The position numbers and the translations under genes are program-made. The notes below the pieces were generated by a model that worked only from the letters and a program-made list of their open reading frames with translations, was not told the DNA's origin and searched no databases. This document shows positions 1 through 7,978 of a stretch of 64,000 bases of DNA, piece after piece. Numbering within the stretch: the stretch's first letter is position 1; each line of letters begins with the position of its first letter. This DNA comes from Paraburkholderia panacisoli (GTDB lineage Bacteria > Pseudomonadota > Gammaproteobacteria > Burkholderiales > Burkholderiaceae), in contig NZ_VTUZ01000002.1 in the NCBI RefSeq assembly GCF_008369935.1, forward strand, positions 186,001 through 250,000, read 5' to 3'.

Positions 1-107
1 TGGAACGCGGGCGGCTGCTTGCCGCAGCCCGCCGCCAGTACCGCGCCGCCAAGCGCGCAAGCAATCACAGCAGCACGCGCCGCGCGCGCGAAGCGGTTGT
101 TGAACAT
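1..107 (-). CDS. SCO1/SenC-type copper chaperone lipoprotein, N-terminal fragment
   Basis: Only the first 35 codons lie in the window; the gene runs off the left edge. The visible N-terminus has basic residues, a hydrophobic stretch and a lipobox ending LAGC at residue 27, so the product is a lipoprotein. It starts five bases beyond the end of the heme O synthase gene on the same strand. In Burkholderiaceae the gene after ctaA-ctaB is commonly a SCO1/SenC protein, which delivers copper to the CuA site of oxidase subunit II. The lipoprotein signal is seen directly; the SCO assignment is inference from position, since the catalytic CxxxC part is outside the window. Confidence 0.6.
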   Translation of the reverse strand, partial: MFNNRFARAARAAVIACALGGAVLAAGCGKQPPAF

Positions 108-111
108 GGTG

Positions 112-1017
112 TTACGCGCCGATCAGGACGCGCGCATAGTGGTCGATCAGCAGCGCGGCGAACAGCAGCGACAGGTACACGATCGAGTAACGGAAGGTTC
201 TGCGCGCCAGATCATCTGAGTACTCCCGATAGATCTTCCACGCATACGCGAGAAACACGGCACCCAGCAACACCGCGGCCGCGAGATAGACCACGCCGCT
301 CATCCCGGAGATGAACGGCATCAGCGTGACCGCGAACAGGATGATCGTGTACAGCAGGATATGCAGACGCGTGTATTTCTCGCCGTGCGTGTTCGGCAGC
401 ATCGGCAGACCGGCGTTTTCGTAGTCTTTGCGGCGATACAGCGCGAGCGCCCAGAAATGCGGCGGCGTCCACACGAAGATGATCAGCACCAGAATCCAGG
501 CGTCACCCGGCACGTGGCCGGTGACCGCGGCCCAGCCGAGTGCCGGCGGCATTGCGCCCGACGCGCCGCCGATCACGATGTTCTGCGGCGTGGCCGGCTT
601 GAGCAGCAGCGTATAGATGACCGCATAGCCGACGAAGGTGGCTACCGTCAGCCACATGGTCAGCGGGTTGGCGAACGTGTAAAGCGTCCCCATGCCGAGG
701 CCGCCGAGCACCGCCGAAAACAGCAGAATCTGCGCGGTGGTGATCTCGCCGCGAGCAGACGGCCGCCACGAAGTGCGGCGCATTTTCGCGTCGATTTTCT
801 GTTCGACGAGGCAATTGATGGCGAATGCCGCGCCGGCCAGCAGCCAGATGCCGACGGTACCGCCGATCAGCACCGTCCACGGCACCATGCCGGGCGTCGA
901 CAGGAACATGCCGATGACGGCGCAGAACACGGCGAGTTGCGTGACGCGCGGCTTCGTCAGGGCGATGTACTGGGAGACCCGGCTACCGGGTGTTTGGGAG
1001 AGTGTTGTGCTGTCCAT
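112..1017 (-). CDS. ctaB: Protoheme IX farnesyltransferase (heme O synthase)
   Basis: A 301-residue polytopic membrane protein of the UbiA prenyltransferase family. It transfers a farnesyl group to heme B to make heme O, the precursor of heme A for the aa3 oxidase encoded further right. The first conserved motif reads N68-x3-E72-x3-D76 ([15 protein letters not shown]), the form typical of CyoE/CtaB, and the expected number of hydrophobic helices follows. Length is normal for the family. The ATG start lies six bases after the ctaA stop on the same strand, so ctaA, ctaB and the downstream SCO-like gene are probably cotranscribed. Confidence 0.96.
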   Translation of the reverse strand: MDSTTLSQTPGSRVSQYIALTKPRVTQLAVFCAVIGMFLSTPGMVPWTVLIGGTVGIWLLAGAAFAINCLVEQKIDAKMRRTSWRPSARGEITTAQILLFSAVLGGLGMGTLYTFANPLTMWLTVATFVGYAVIYTLLLKPATPQNIVIGGASGAMPPALGWAAVTGHVPGDAWILVLIIFVWTPPHFWALALYRRKDYENAGLPMLPNTHGEKYTRLHILLYTIILFAVTLMPFISGMSGVVYLAAAVLLGAVFLAYAWKIYREYSDDLARRTFRYSIVYLSLLFAALLIDHYARVLIGA

Positions 1018-1023
1018 GTGGAG

Positions 1024-2133
1024 TCACGCTGGCGCGGCATCGCGCGCGGGGAGCACGGCGCGGCCGGGACGGCTATAAGCGATCCGAAAGTTTAACATAA
1101 CGAGCAAAAGCAGCAGGATCGCGGCCCCACCGTTATGCGCGACCGCAATCGGCAAAGGCCATTGCAGGACGATATTCGAGAGCCCTGTGACGAACTGGAC
1201 CAGCACCACCAGCAACACGCCGTTCGCCGGCCGCCGCAGCGATTCGAAGCGGCGCAGTTTCAGCGCGAACCACAGCAGATAGGCGATCACCACGAATGCA
1301 AACGTGCGGTGCGTCCAGTGAATCGCCACGAGCGCGTCCTGGGTGATCACGTCGCCGTCGCCGGTCATGCCGAGCGCACGCCATAGGTGGAAGCCATGCG
1401 CGAAGTCCATCGGCGGGACCCATTGGCCGTTGCAGGTCGGGAAGTCGGTGCAGGCGAGCACCGCGTAGTTGGTGCTGACCCAGCCGCCCAAGGCGATTTG
1501 CGCGACCAGCAGCGCCAAACCCGCCAGCGCCGCCGCGCGCCAGCGCGCGGCTTCGGGTTCGTAAGCGGGCAATGGGGTGAGCCGCGCGGCCAGCCAGCCG
1601 AGCGTGCCGAGCAGCGCGAGACCGAGCAGCAGATGCGTCGTCACGATGACCGGCTGCAGTTTCATCGTCACGGTCCACGCGCCGAATACGCCCTGCACGA
1701 GGATCAGCAGCAGGAGCGAGGTCGTCCACCACGGCGACACATGCAGCGGACGGCGCTTGATGCGCGCCGTCCACGCAATGATCGTCTGCGCGATGATCAG
1801 CACGCCGATCGCCATCGCGAAGTATCGGTGGATCATTTCGATCCAGGCCTTCGTCATGCTGACCGGCCCGGTGGGCATGGCCTGATGCGCGGCGGCAATC
1901 GCCGCGTGCGCGATGAACGGCGACGACGTGCCGTAGCAGCCCGGCCAGTCGGGACAGCCGAGCCCGGAATCGGTGAGACGCGTGAAACCGCCGAACATCA
2001 CCAGATCGAGCGTCAGGAAGGTGGTCAGCCAGACCAGCTTGCGGAATTTGTTGTCGTCGGCCTTGACCCAAACGTAGGACAGCGGCAACAACGCGATACA
2101 CAAGCCGATCAAGGCCAGTTGCAATACGAACAT
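1024..2133 (-). CDS. ctaA: Heme A synthase, COX15/CtaA family
   Basis: A 369-residue membrane protein with about eight hydrophobic helices. It oxidises the C8 methyl of heme O to a formyl group, giving heme A. The family signature GGFTRLTDSGLGCPDWPGC follows the first helix, and the histidine-containing helices expected for heme ligation (IHRYFAMAIG, ITTHLLLG-like, IHWTHRTFA) are present. It sits between the SCO-like gene and ctaB on the minus strand, in the order usual for beta-proteobacteria. The ATG start is at 2133, 23 bases after the stop of the upstream gene. Confidence 0.96.
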   Translation of the reverse strand: MFVLQLALIGLCIALLPLSYVWVKADDNKFRKLVWLTTFLTLDLVMFGGFTRLTDSGLGCPDWPGCYGTSSPFIAHAAIAAAHQAMPTGPVSMTKAWIEMIHRYFAMAIGVLIIAQTIIAWTARIKRRPLHVSPWWTTSLLLLILVQGVFGAWTVTMKLQPVIVTTHLLLGLALLGTLGWLAARLTPLPAYEPEAARWRAAALAGLALLVAQIALGGWVSTNYAVLACTDFPTCNGQWVPPMDFAHGFHLWRALGMTGDGDVITQDALVAIHWTHRTFAFVVIAYLLWFALKLRRFESLRRPANGVLLVVLVQFVTGLSNIVLQWPLPIAVAHNGGAAILLLLLVMLNFRIAYSRPGRAVLPARDAAPA

Positions 2134-2156
2134 CTCTTCTTACCCTGGTTGCGGCA

Positions 2157-2819
2157 TCAGCCGATGCTCGACCATTTGAGCAGCTTGGTCACGTCGACCT
2201 TGATCTTGCTGGGGTTCGGATCTTTCGGGAAACGCATCATCAGATTGCCGTTCGGATCGACCATGTAGATGTGGTCGGTGATCTGGGTGCCCTGGTCGGC
2301 GGGCAGCCATGCGGAGACCTGCGCCGGATCGGCGATCAGCATCTCGGTGCCGGGATAGGCGGTTTGTATCACGTCAGCGACCTTGCCTGCATCGGTGCGC
2401 AGCCACACTTCCACGACGCGCTCGCGTTCCGGGCCTTGGGCTGCGCGGATTTGCCGCATGAAGTAGAGCTTGGTGACGCAGGCTTTGTCGCACGCACTGC
2501 TGTCGACTGAAATCAGCAGCCAGTGGCCGCGCAGCGTCGCGAGCTTCACCGGCTTGCCGTCCTCGCCGGTGACCACGAGCGAGTCGGGGATCGGCCGTTG
2601 CGGTTCGACCAGCGTGCCGTAGCTCGTGCTGCTGCCGCTCGGCTTGATCACGTAGTACATGAAATACGACACGGCGATCGGCGCGGCGCAGATGATCGCC
2701 AGCAGCAACAGCATCCAGCGGCCGCGCTGCCAGGAGCCTTTGCCGTTGGGTTGACCAGGCATCGCTTTCGGGGCTGCGGATTTGCCGGCTTGCGGCGAAC
2801 GGGGAGATTGCGTCGACAC
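2157..2819 (-). CDS. Divergent SCO-like membrane-anchored thioredoxin-fold protein
   Basis: A 220-residue protein with a Gly/Pro/Lys-rich cytoplasmic N-terminus, one transmembrane helix (about residues 35-60) and a periplasmic domain. That domain has a C-x3-C pair (SACDKACV) and a downstream His in TDHIYMVDPNG, matching the CxxxC...H layout of SCO copper chaperones, but it lacks the CP that normally follows. It is encoded between the SURF1 gene and ctaA, so a role in oxidase assembly is likely. The start is GTG at 2819, supported by AGAGG seven bases upstream. Copper binding is inferred, not shown; annotation pipelines usually call this family a cytochrome oxidase-associated transmembrane protein. 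Confidence 0.8.
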   Translation of the reverse strand: MSTQSPRSPQAGKSAAPKAMPGQPNGKGSWQRGRWMLLLLAIICAAPIAVSYFMYYVIKPSGSSTSYGTLVEPQRPIPDSLVVTGEDGKPVKLATLRGHWLLISVDSSACDKACVTKLYFMRQIRAAQGPERERVVEVWLRTDAGKVADVIQTAYPGTEMLIADPAQVSAWLPADQGTQITDHIYMVDPNGNLMMRFPKDPNPSKIKVDVTKLLKWSSIG

Positions 2820-2975
2820 TACGGACCTCTTTCAATGATTGCGCGGCTGGCCGGCCCTTTGCTGGACCGGCAAGCCACATGTGCTGCGATACGCGCGCGG
2901 CGCGTGCATTTTCCCATTAAGTGCGCAGCGCGTTCTTGCCTATTGCGCGACTGACTGGCAAGCGTTCTTTCCTGT

Positions 2976-3692
2976 TTACGCGCCCGGCGCGCGTTCTTTC
3001 CTCGCGGCGCGCCGCGCGGCGTAGAGGCCGAAGGCCAACGCCGCTGCCGCCATGCCCCACCACTGGAACATGTAACCGTAGTTGCGCTCGACGCCGCTAG
3101 TTGGCGCAGGCCAGTCGCGAACCAGCTTGTCGCCGTCGTCGCTCAATTGCTGAATCACGAACGATTGCAGCGGCAACCCGGTTTCGGCGGCATACGCGGC
3201 GATATCCAGATTCTGGCGGATCAACTGATGCGTAGCCGAACCGCCCTGCCCCAACTCGAAGGCGCGCGATGCATCGGCGCGCGCGATCCCTTCGATCTCG
3301 ATTTCGACTTGCGGCGTCGTGTACGGCGCGATGGTCTCGCGATTGCTCATGTTGCGCGGCAGCCAGCCGCGATTGACCAGCACGTAACCGCCGTCGGCCA
3401 GTTTAAAAGGCATCACGACGTAAAAGCCCGGCTGGTCGTTATACGGACGATTATCCAGGTACACGACCTTGTCCGCGACAAAACTGCCGCGCGCTTTCAC
3501 GCGATGAAATTCGATGTCCTTCAGCGCGACCGGGGCGGCGCTTACCGGCTGTGCGGGTGCGCTTTCGAACTGCGTGATGTGCGCTTCGAGCGCTTCCTTC
3601 TGATGCGCGCGATCGCGCTGCCAGAAACCGAGCCGCACGGTCACGACGATCACCAGCAGAATCAGCAGCGCGGGAATCACGCGGATCTTCAT
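2976..3692 (-). CDS. SURF1 family cytochrome oxidase assembly protein
   Basis: A 238-residue protein with an N-terminal helix (PALLILLVIVVTVRLGFWQ) and a C-terminal helix (WWGMAAAALAFGLYAARRAA) around a soluble periplasmic domain, the two-helix layout of SURF1/Shy1. Family motifs GxWQxxR near the first helix, VYLDNR and LVNRGW are present. SURF1 proteins help insert heme A into oxidase subunit I. The ATG at 3692 is preferred because GGAG lies eight bases upstream; the frame is open back to a TTG at 3740, but that extension looks non-coding. It is the first gene of the assembly run surf1, SCO-like, ctaA, ctaB. Confidence 0.93.
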   Translation of the reverse strand: MKIRVIPALLILLVIVVTVRLGFWQRDRAHQKEALEAHITQFESAPAQPVSAAPVALKDIEFHRVKARGSFVADKVVYLDNRPYNDQPGFYVVMPFKLADGGYVLVNRGWLPRNMSNRETIAPYTTPQVEIEIEGIARADASRAFELGQGGSATHQLIRQNLDIAAYAAETGLPLQSFVIQQLSDDGDKLVRDWPAPTSGVERNYGYMFQWWGMAAAALAFGLYAARRAARKERAPGA

Positions 3693-3803
3693 CGAACACG
3701 CTCCGGCATTGCTTGCGGCGCCATCTGGAACCGACGGCAAACGCCCGCGCGGGGTGCGATAATAAACTTCTTGCCTCTGCGCTTCCTGGTTTCAGCCAGT
3801 TCC

Positions 3804-4013
3804 ATGCACATTCTCGTTCCCATTGCCTTCACTCTGATCATCGCCAGCATGGTGTCGGCGTTGTATTTCATGATGCATGACAAGGGCAAAACCAAGCGGA
3901 TGGTCTGGTCGCTCGCCACACGGGTCGGCCTGTCTATCTCGCTGTTCCTGTTCATCCTGTTCGCACACTGGATGGGCTGGATTCAGTCGACCGGTATTCC
4001 TTACGGGCGTTGA
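3804..4013 (+). CDS. Small twin-transmembrane protein, DUF2909 type
   Basis: A 69-residue protein made almost entirely of two hydrophobic helices (about residues 3-23 and 41-61) separated by a short basic loop (HDKGKTKR). It is transcribed from the plus strand, divergent from the SURF1 gene and convergent with the ctaE end of the oxidase operon. Proteins of this size and pattern occur at this place in many beta- and gamma-proteobacterial oxidase clusters. No enzymatic residues are visible; a structural or assembly role near the oxidase is an inference from context only. Confidence 0.85.
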   Translation: MHILVPIAFTLIIASMVSALYFMMHDKGKTKRMVWSLATRVGLSISLFLFILFAHWMGWIQSTGIPYGR

Positions 4014-4044
4014 GTCCCACGCAAAAATTTCCGCGCCGCTAAAC

Positions 4045-4077
4045 AAAACGCCGCCCTGACAGGTCGAGGGCGGCGCC
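4045..4077 (-). terminator. Rho-independent terminator of the cta oxidase operon
   Basis: A 9-bp perfect stem (CGCCGCCCT at 4049-4057, AGGGCGGCG at 4067-4075) with a nine-base loop. Read on the minus strand it is followed by TTTTGTTTAG, so it ends minus-strand transcription coming from ctaE. It lies 100 bases past the ctaE stop and just past the end of the convergent small gene. Confidence 0.8.
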
Positions 4078-4176
4078 GCTTGCGTCCTTGCATACTGCTC
4101 GTGCGCGCCGCCCCGCAGGACGTTGCGCGAACGGCCTGCGCATGCCGGGTAGCCGGTCGGCGCAGGCCAGACTCCG

Positions 4177-5034
4177 TTACAGCCAGTACACGACGATGTA
4201 CAGCCCAAGCCACACGACGTCCACGAAGTGCCAGTACCAGGCTGCCCCTTCGAACGCGAAGTGATGCTCCGCCGTGAAGTGGCCGCGGATCAAACGCGCC
4301 AGCACCACGGCCAGCATCGTGCCGCCGAGGAACACGTGGAAACCGTGGAAGCCCGTCAGCAGGAAGAACGTCGAACCATACACGCCCGACGCCAGCGTCA
4401 GGTTCAGTTCGTTGTACGCATGGAAGTATTCGAAGCCTTGCAGGAACAGGAAGCAGACGCCCAGCACGAGCGTAGCCGCGAGCCAGACAATCGCCTTCTT
4501 GCGATGATTTTCACGCAACGCGTGGTGCGAAACCGTCAGCGTGGCGCCCGACGACAACAGCAGCGCCGTGTTGATGGTCGGCACCGGCCACGGCTGCATC
4601 GACTTGTAGGTCGAGACCAGCGCTGCCGGACCGTTGTTCGGCCACACCGCCGAGAAATCCGGCCAGATCAGCTTGTAGTCGAGGCTCCCGAGCTGATGCA
4701 TCGCGATTTCGCGCGCATAGAACAACGCGCCGAAGAACGCGCCGAAGAACATCACTTCGGAGAAGATGAACCAGCTCATGCTCCAGCGGTACGACTTGTC
4801 GACATTCTTGCCGTACATGCCGCCTTCGGACTCGGCGATCGCGTCACCGAACCAGTGCCACAGCGTAAAGAGCAGCCACAACAAGCCGGCGACGACGCCG
4901 ATCGGCGCCCAGTCAAGCTCGTTGATCCAGGCCGCAAGCGATCCGAGCATGACCAGCAACCCGACCGCGGCGCTGATCGGATGCCGCGACGGATGCGGTA
5001 CGAAATAGTACGGGCTCTCGTTTTGACCGCTCAT
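4177..5034 (-). CDS. ctaE: Cytochrome c oxidase subunit III
   Basis: A 285-residue integral membrane protein with seven predicted helices, matching the long, complete form of subunit III. Conserved segments include YYFVPHPSRHPISAAVGL near the N-terminus, WHWFGDAIAESEGGMYG, the EVMFFGAFFGALFY helix with its lipid-contacting acidic residue, and the C-terminal AWYWHFVDVVWLGLYIVVYW. It forms part of the aa3 oxidase core with CtaC and CtaD and stabilises turnover. The ATG is at 5034. It is the last gene of the minus-strand operon ctaC-ctaD-small-ctaG-DUF2970-ctaE and is followed by a terminator. Confidence 0.97.
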   Translation of the reverse strand: MSGQNESPYYFVPHPSRHPISAAVGLLVMLGSLAAWINELDWAPIGVVAGLLWLLFTLWHWFGDAIAESEGGMYGKNVDKSYRWSMSWFIFSEVMFFGAFFGALFYAREIAMHQLGSLDYKLIWPDFSAVWPNNGPAALVSTYKSMQPWPVPTINTALLLSSGATLTVSHHALRENHRKKAIVWLAATLVLGVCFLFLQGFEYFHAYNELNLTLASGVYGSTFFLLTGFHGFHVFLGGTMLAVVLARLIRGHFTAEHHFAFEGAAWYWHFVDVVWLGLYIVVYWL

Positions 5035-5163
5035 TCTTGATTCTCCACTTCAGTCCAGTTGTTCCGGAATGTCCGGCTGTATCTTCGGCGGCGCGTCGAT
5101 ACCGCACCGCTTCACTCTAATTCGTGGGCCCTGCTTTGCTCGCCCTGCCGCGCGCCTGAACGT

Positions 5164-5373
5164 CTATCCCACTACAGCGCGCACAACCAGAATCAGCACG
5201 CCGATCAGGATCGCCGCACTGATCAACGCGGCCGCAATCACATGCAGCGGGTTCAGTTGCGCCGCATCCGCTTCCAGATCGCGCCGCTTGCGCACGCCGA
5301 AAAACGACCAGAACACGGCACGCATCGACTGGCCGAAACTGCTCTTGCGCGGGCTGCCGCCGTTATCGCTCAT
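5164..5373 (-). CDS. Small membrane protein, DUF2970 type
   Basis: A 69-residue protein with a hydrophilic N-terminal half (SMRAVFWSFFGVRKRRDLEAD) and one C-terminal transmembrane helix (about residues 44-66). The motif FWSFFGVRK followed by a spaced acidic stretch is characteristic of the DUF2970 family found between ctaG and ctaE in beta-proteobacteria. The ATG at 5373 gives the compact family length; the frame is open further upstream inside ctaG territory, but that part is a shadow. Function is unknown; the operon position suggests oxidase assembly. Confidence 0.85.
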   Translation of the reverse strand: MSDNGGSPRKSSFGQSMRAVFWSFFGVRKRRDLEADAAQLNPLHVIAAALISAAILIGVLILVVRAVVG

Positions 5374-5408
5374 CTCGTCTCGTCTTCCTTCGCCCGCGGC
5401 TCGCGCCG

Positions 5409-6023
5409 TCAGGCGGGATTGGCGGAGGGCCCCGCCGTTTTGGCCGCGGGCGCCGCGCTCCCGGCCGTCGCCGCGGCCGGCGTGTTCAATTCGAAGAACG
5501 TGTACGACAACGTGATCGTCTTCACATCCTTCGGCAACTTCGGATCGACCACGAACACCACCGGCATCCGCTTGGTCTGATTCGCCGTCAACGTCTGTTG
5601 CGTAAAGCAGAAACACTCGATCTTCTTGAAGTACTCGGTGGCCTGCTTCGGCGCGTAGCTCGGAATGGCTTGCGCCTGAATCGTGCGCGCCTGTTCGTTG
5701 CTGACCTCGTACATCACCGTGGTCACTTCGCCCGGATGCACGTCGAGGCTGCGCTGTTCCGGCTTGAATCCCAATGGGCCGCGCGCGTTCGCGTCGAATT
5801 CGATCGAAATCGTCCGGCTCATGTCGACTTGCGTATTCTTCGCCTCGCGCGCCGTGGCATCACGCTGCACGAGATTGTTGATGCCGGTGATCTGGCAGAT
5901 CGCGCGATACATCGGTATCAGCGCGAAACCGAAACCGAACATCATCAACGCGACGATGAGCAGCTTGATCAGCATCGAACGGTTGAAAGAGCGATCGGCC
6001 TGAGCCGGCGGTTGCGTCGACAT
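5409..6023 (-). CDS. ctaG: Cytochrome c oxidase assembly protein CtaG/Cox11
   Basis: A 204-residue single-pass membrane protein with a periplasmic domain. The copper-binding CFCF motif (IECFCFTQQTL) is intact, as is the family segment RTISIEFDANARGPLGF. Cox11/CtaG inserts copper into the CuB site of subunit I. The ATG at 6023 is chosen because GAGG lies ten bases upstream; another in-frame start at 6038 would add five residues. The C-terminus carries an Ala/Pro-rich tail (residues about 180-204), which is unusual for the family but common in this group of organisms. It lies between a 44-residue gene and the DUF2970 gene. Confidence 0.96.
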   Translation of the reverse strand: MSTQPPAQADRSFNRSMLIKLLIVALMMFGFGFALIPMYRAICQITGINNLVQRDATAREAKNTQVDMSRTISIEFDANARGPLGFKPEQRSLDVHPGEVTTVMYEVSNEQARTIQAQAIPSYAPKQATEYFKKIECFCFTQQTLTANQTKRMPVVFVVDPKLPKDVKTITLSYTFFELNTPAAATAGSAAPAAKTAGPSANPA

Positions 6024-6065
6024 CTCAATCCTCAACAAACCTGCAGACAGACTCCAACGGTCGCG

Positions 6066-6200
6066 TCAGGTGAAAAACCACTGCTTGATGATGACGCTCG
6101 CGAAAAAAATCGCCGCGACAATGAACATCACAAGACCTATCCGCCTGTTGCCCGCGCGAATCTGTTCGGGTGTACGTCTTTCTTGTGGATTGCGCGCCAT
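6066..6200 (-). CDS. 44-residue single-pass cytochrome oxidase assembly protein
   Basis: A tiny gene between ctaD and ctaG: an ATG at 6200 opens a 44-codon frame. The product has a basic N-terminus (MARNPQERRTPEQIRAGNRR) and one hydrophobic helix (IGLVMFIVAAIFFASVIIK). Genes of this size and sequence type occur at this exact place in many beta-proteobacterial oxidase operons and are usually annotated as small oxidase assembly proteins. The gene is below common length cut-offs and easily missed. Expression and role are inferred from operon position. Confidence 0.8.
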   Translation of the reverse strand: MARNPQERRTPEQIRAGNRRIGLVMFIVAAIFFASVIIKQWFFT

Positions 6201-6320
6201 GCTCGATTTTCTGAATACTTTCCGTGACCGGCGGCGGGTTGCTGCCGCCGCCCGGCGGCTGCCCGGTTCCGCTCGACGCTATAGCACGCCGCCGAAGCCA
6301 GGCATCTCGCCGAAGACCGC

Positions 6321-7934
6321 TTACTCGACGGTCGGCGGGTGTTCGAACGTGTGGAACGGAGCCGGGCTCGGCACGGTCCATTCCAGGCCCGTTGCGCCGT
6401 CCCACGGCTTGTCGCCCGCCTCTTCGTGCTCGCCGCCGCCACGGTAGGCCGGCAGCGCAACCGCGAACAGGAAGTACACCTGTGCCAGACCGAAGCCGAA
6501 CGCGCCGATCGAGATGACCTGGTTCCAGTCGGTGAACTGAGCCGGGTAGTCTGCGTAACGACGCGGCATACCTGCGAGACCGACGAAGTGCATCGGCAGG
6601 AACGCGAGGTTGAAGAAGAACATCGACGCCCAGAAGTGAATCTTGCCGCGCGTTTCGTTGTACATCCAGCCGGTCCACTTGGGCGCCCAGTAGTACCAGC
6701 CGGAGAACAGCGCGAACAGCGAGCCCGCCACCAGCACATAGTGGAAGTGCGCCACCACGAAGTAAGTGCCGTGATACTGGATGTCGAGCGGGGCCATTGC
6801 GAGCATCAGGCCCGACAGACCGCCGAACGTGAACACCAGCAGGAAGCCGACTGCGAACAGCATCGGCGTTTCGAAGCTGAGCGATCCGCGCCACATCGTC
6901 GCGACCCAGTTGAACACCTTCACGCCGGTCGGCACGGCGATCAGCATCGTCGCGTACATGAAGAACAGTTGGCCCGTCACCGGCATGCCGGTGGCGAACA
7001 TGTGGTGCGCCCAGACCATGAACGACAGAATCGCGATCGACGAGGTCGCGTACACCATCGAGCTATAGCCGAACAGTGGCTTGCGCGAGAACGCCGGGAT
7101 CACCTGCGACACGATCCCGAACGCCGGCAAGATCATGATGTACACCTCGGGGTGCCCGAAGAACCAGAAGATGTGCTGGTACATCACCGGGTCGCCGCCG
7201 CCTGCCGCGTTAAAGAACGACGTGCCGAAGTGACGGTCGAACAGCACCATGGTGATCGCGCCTGCGAGCACCGGCATCACGGCGATCAGCAGGTACGCGG
7301 TGATCAGCCACGTCCAGACGAACATCGGCATCTTCATCAGCGTGAGGCCGGGCGCGCGCATGTTCAAAATCGTCACGACGATGTTGATCCCGCCCATGAT
7401 CGACGATGCGCCCATCAAGTGGACTGCGAAAATCGCGAAGTCCATGCCCGGGCCCATTTGCGTGGACAACGGCGCGTAGAGCGTCCAGCCCGCGGCAGTC
7501 GCACCGCCCGGCGAGAAGAACGAACCCACCAGCAGCACCGCCGCCACCGGCAGCAGCCAGAAGCTGAAGTTGTTCATCCGCGCGAAAGCCATGTCCGACG
7601 CGCCGATCTGCAGCGGCACCATCCAGTTCGCGAAGCCGACGAAGGCCGGCATGATCGCGCCGAACACCATGATCAGCCCGTGCATGGTGGTCAACTGGTT
7701 GAAGAACTCGGGACGCATGATCTGCAAGCCCGGCTCGAACAGCTCGGCACGGATCATCAGCGCCATCACGCCCCCGGAGAGGAACATGGTGAACGAGAAG
7801 ATCAGGTACAGCGTACCGATGTCCTTGTGGTTGGTTGCGAACAGCCAACGGCGCCAGCCATGCGGCGTTTCGTGGGCATGGTCGCCGTGCACGTGCTCGT
7901 GGCCTGCGACTACATCGTGTCCGATGCTAGACAT
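6321..7934 (-). CDS. ctaD: Cytochrome c oxidase subunit I (aa3 type)
   Basis: A 537-residue, 12-helix heme-copper oxidase catalytic subunit. The low-spin heme a and CuB ligands sit in the usual segments: the helix II motif MTTMHGLIMVFG, the HPEVY CuB segment (WFFGHPEVYIMILPAFG) with its cross-linked Tyr, the His-His pair in VWAHHMFATG, and the heme a3/heme a histidines in YFVVAHFHYVLV. The ATG at 7934 is preceded by AGGAG six bases upstream. A hydrophilic His-rich N-terminus (HDVVAGHEHVHGDHAHE) precedes the first helix. It follows ctaC in a long minus-strand operon. Confidence 0.99.
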   Translation of the reverse strand: MSSIGHDVVAGHEHVHGDHAHETPHGWRRWLFATNHKDIGTLYLIFSFTMFLSGGVMALMIRAELFEPGLQIMRPEFFNQLTTMHGLIMVFGAIMPAFVGFANWMVPLQIGASDMAFARMNNFSFWLLPVAAVLLVGSFFSPGGATAAGWTLYAPLSTQMGPGMDFAIFAVHLMGASSIMGGINIVVTILNMRAPGLTLMKMPMFVWTWLITAYLLIAVMPVLAGAITMVLFDRHFGTSFFNAAGGGDPVMYQHIFWFFGHPEVYIMILPAFGIVSQVIPAFSRKPLFGYSSMVYATSSIAILSFMVWAHHMFATGMPVTGQLFFMYATMLIAVPTGVKVFNWVATMWRGSLSFETPMLFAVGFLLVFTFGGLSGLMLAMAPLDIQYHGTYFVVAHFHYVLVAGSLFALFSGWYYWAPKWTGWMYNETRGKIHFWASMFFFNLAFLPMHFVGLAGMPRRYADYPAQFTDWNQVISIGAFGFGLAQVYFLFAVALPAYRGGGEHEEAGDKPWDGATGLEWTVPSPAPFHTFEHPPTVE

Positions 7935-7978
7935 GACAATCTCCTAAAGCGAATACTGCGGTGCTGACCATGAACACG

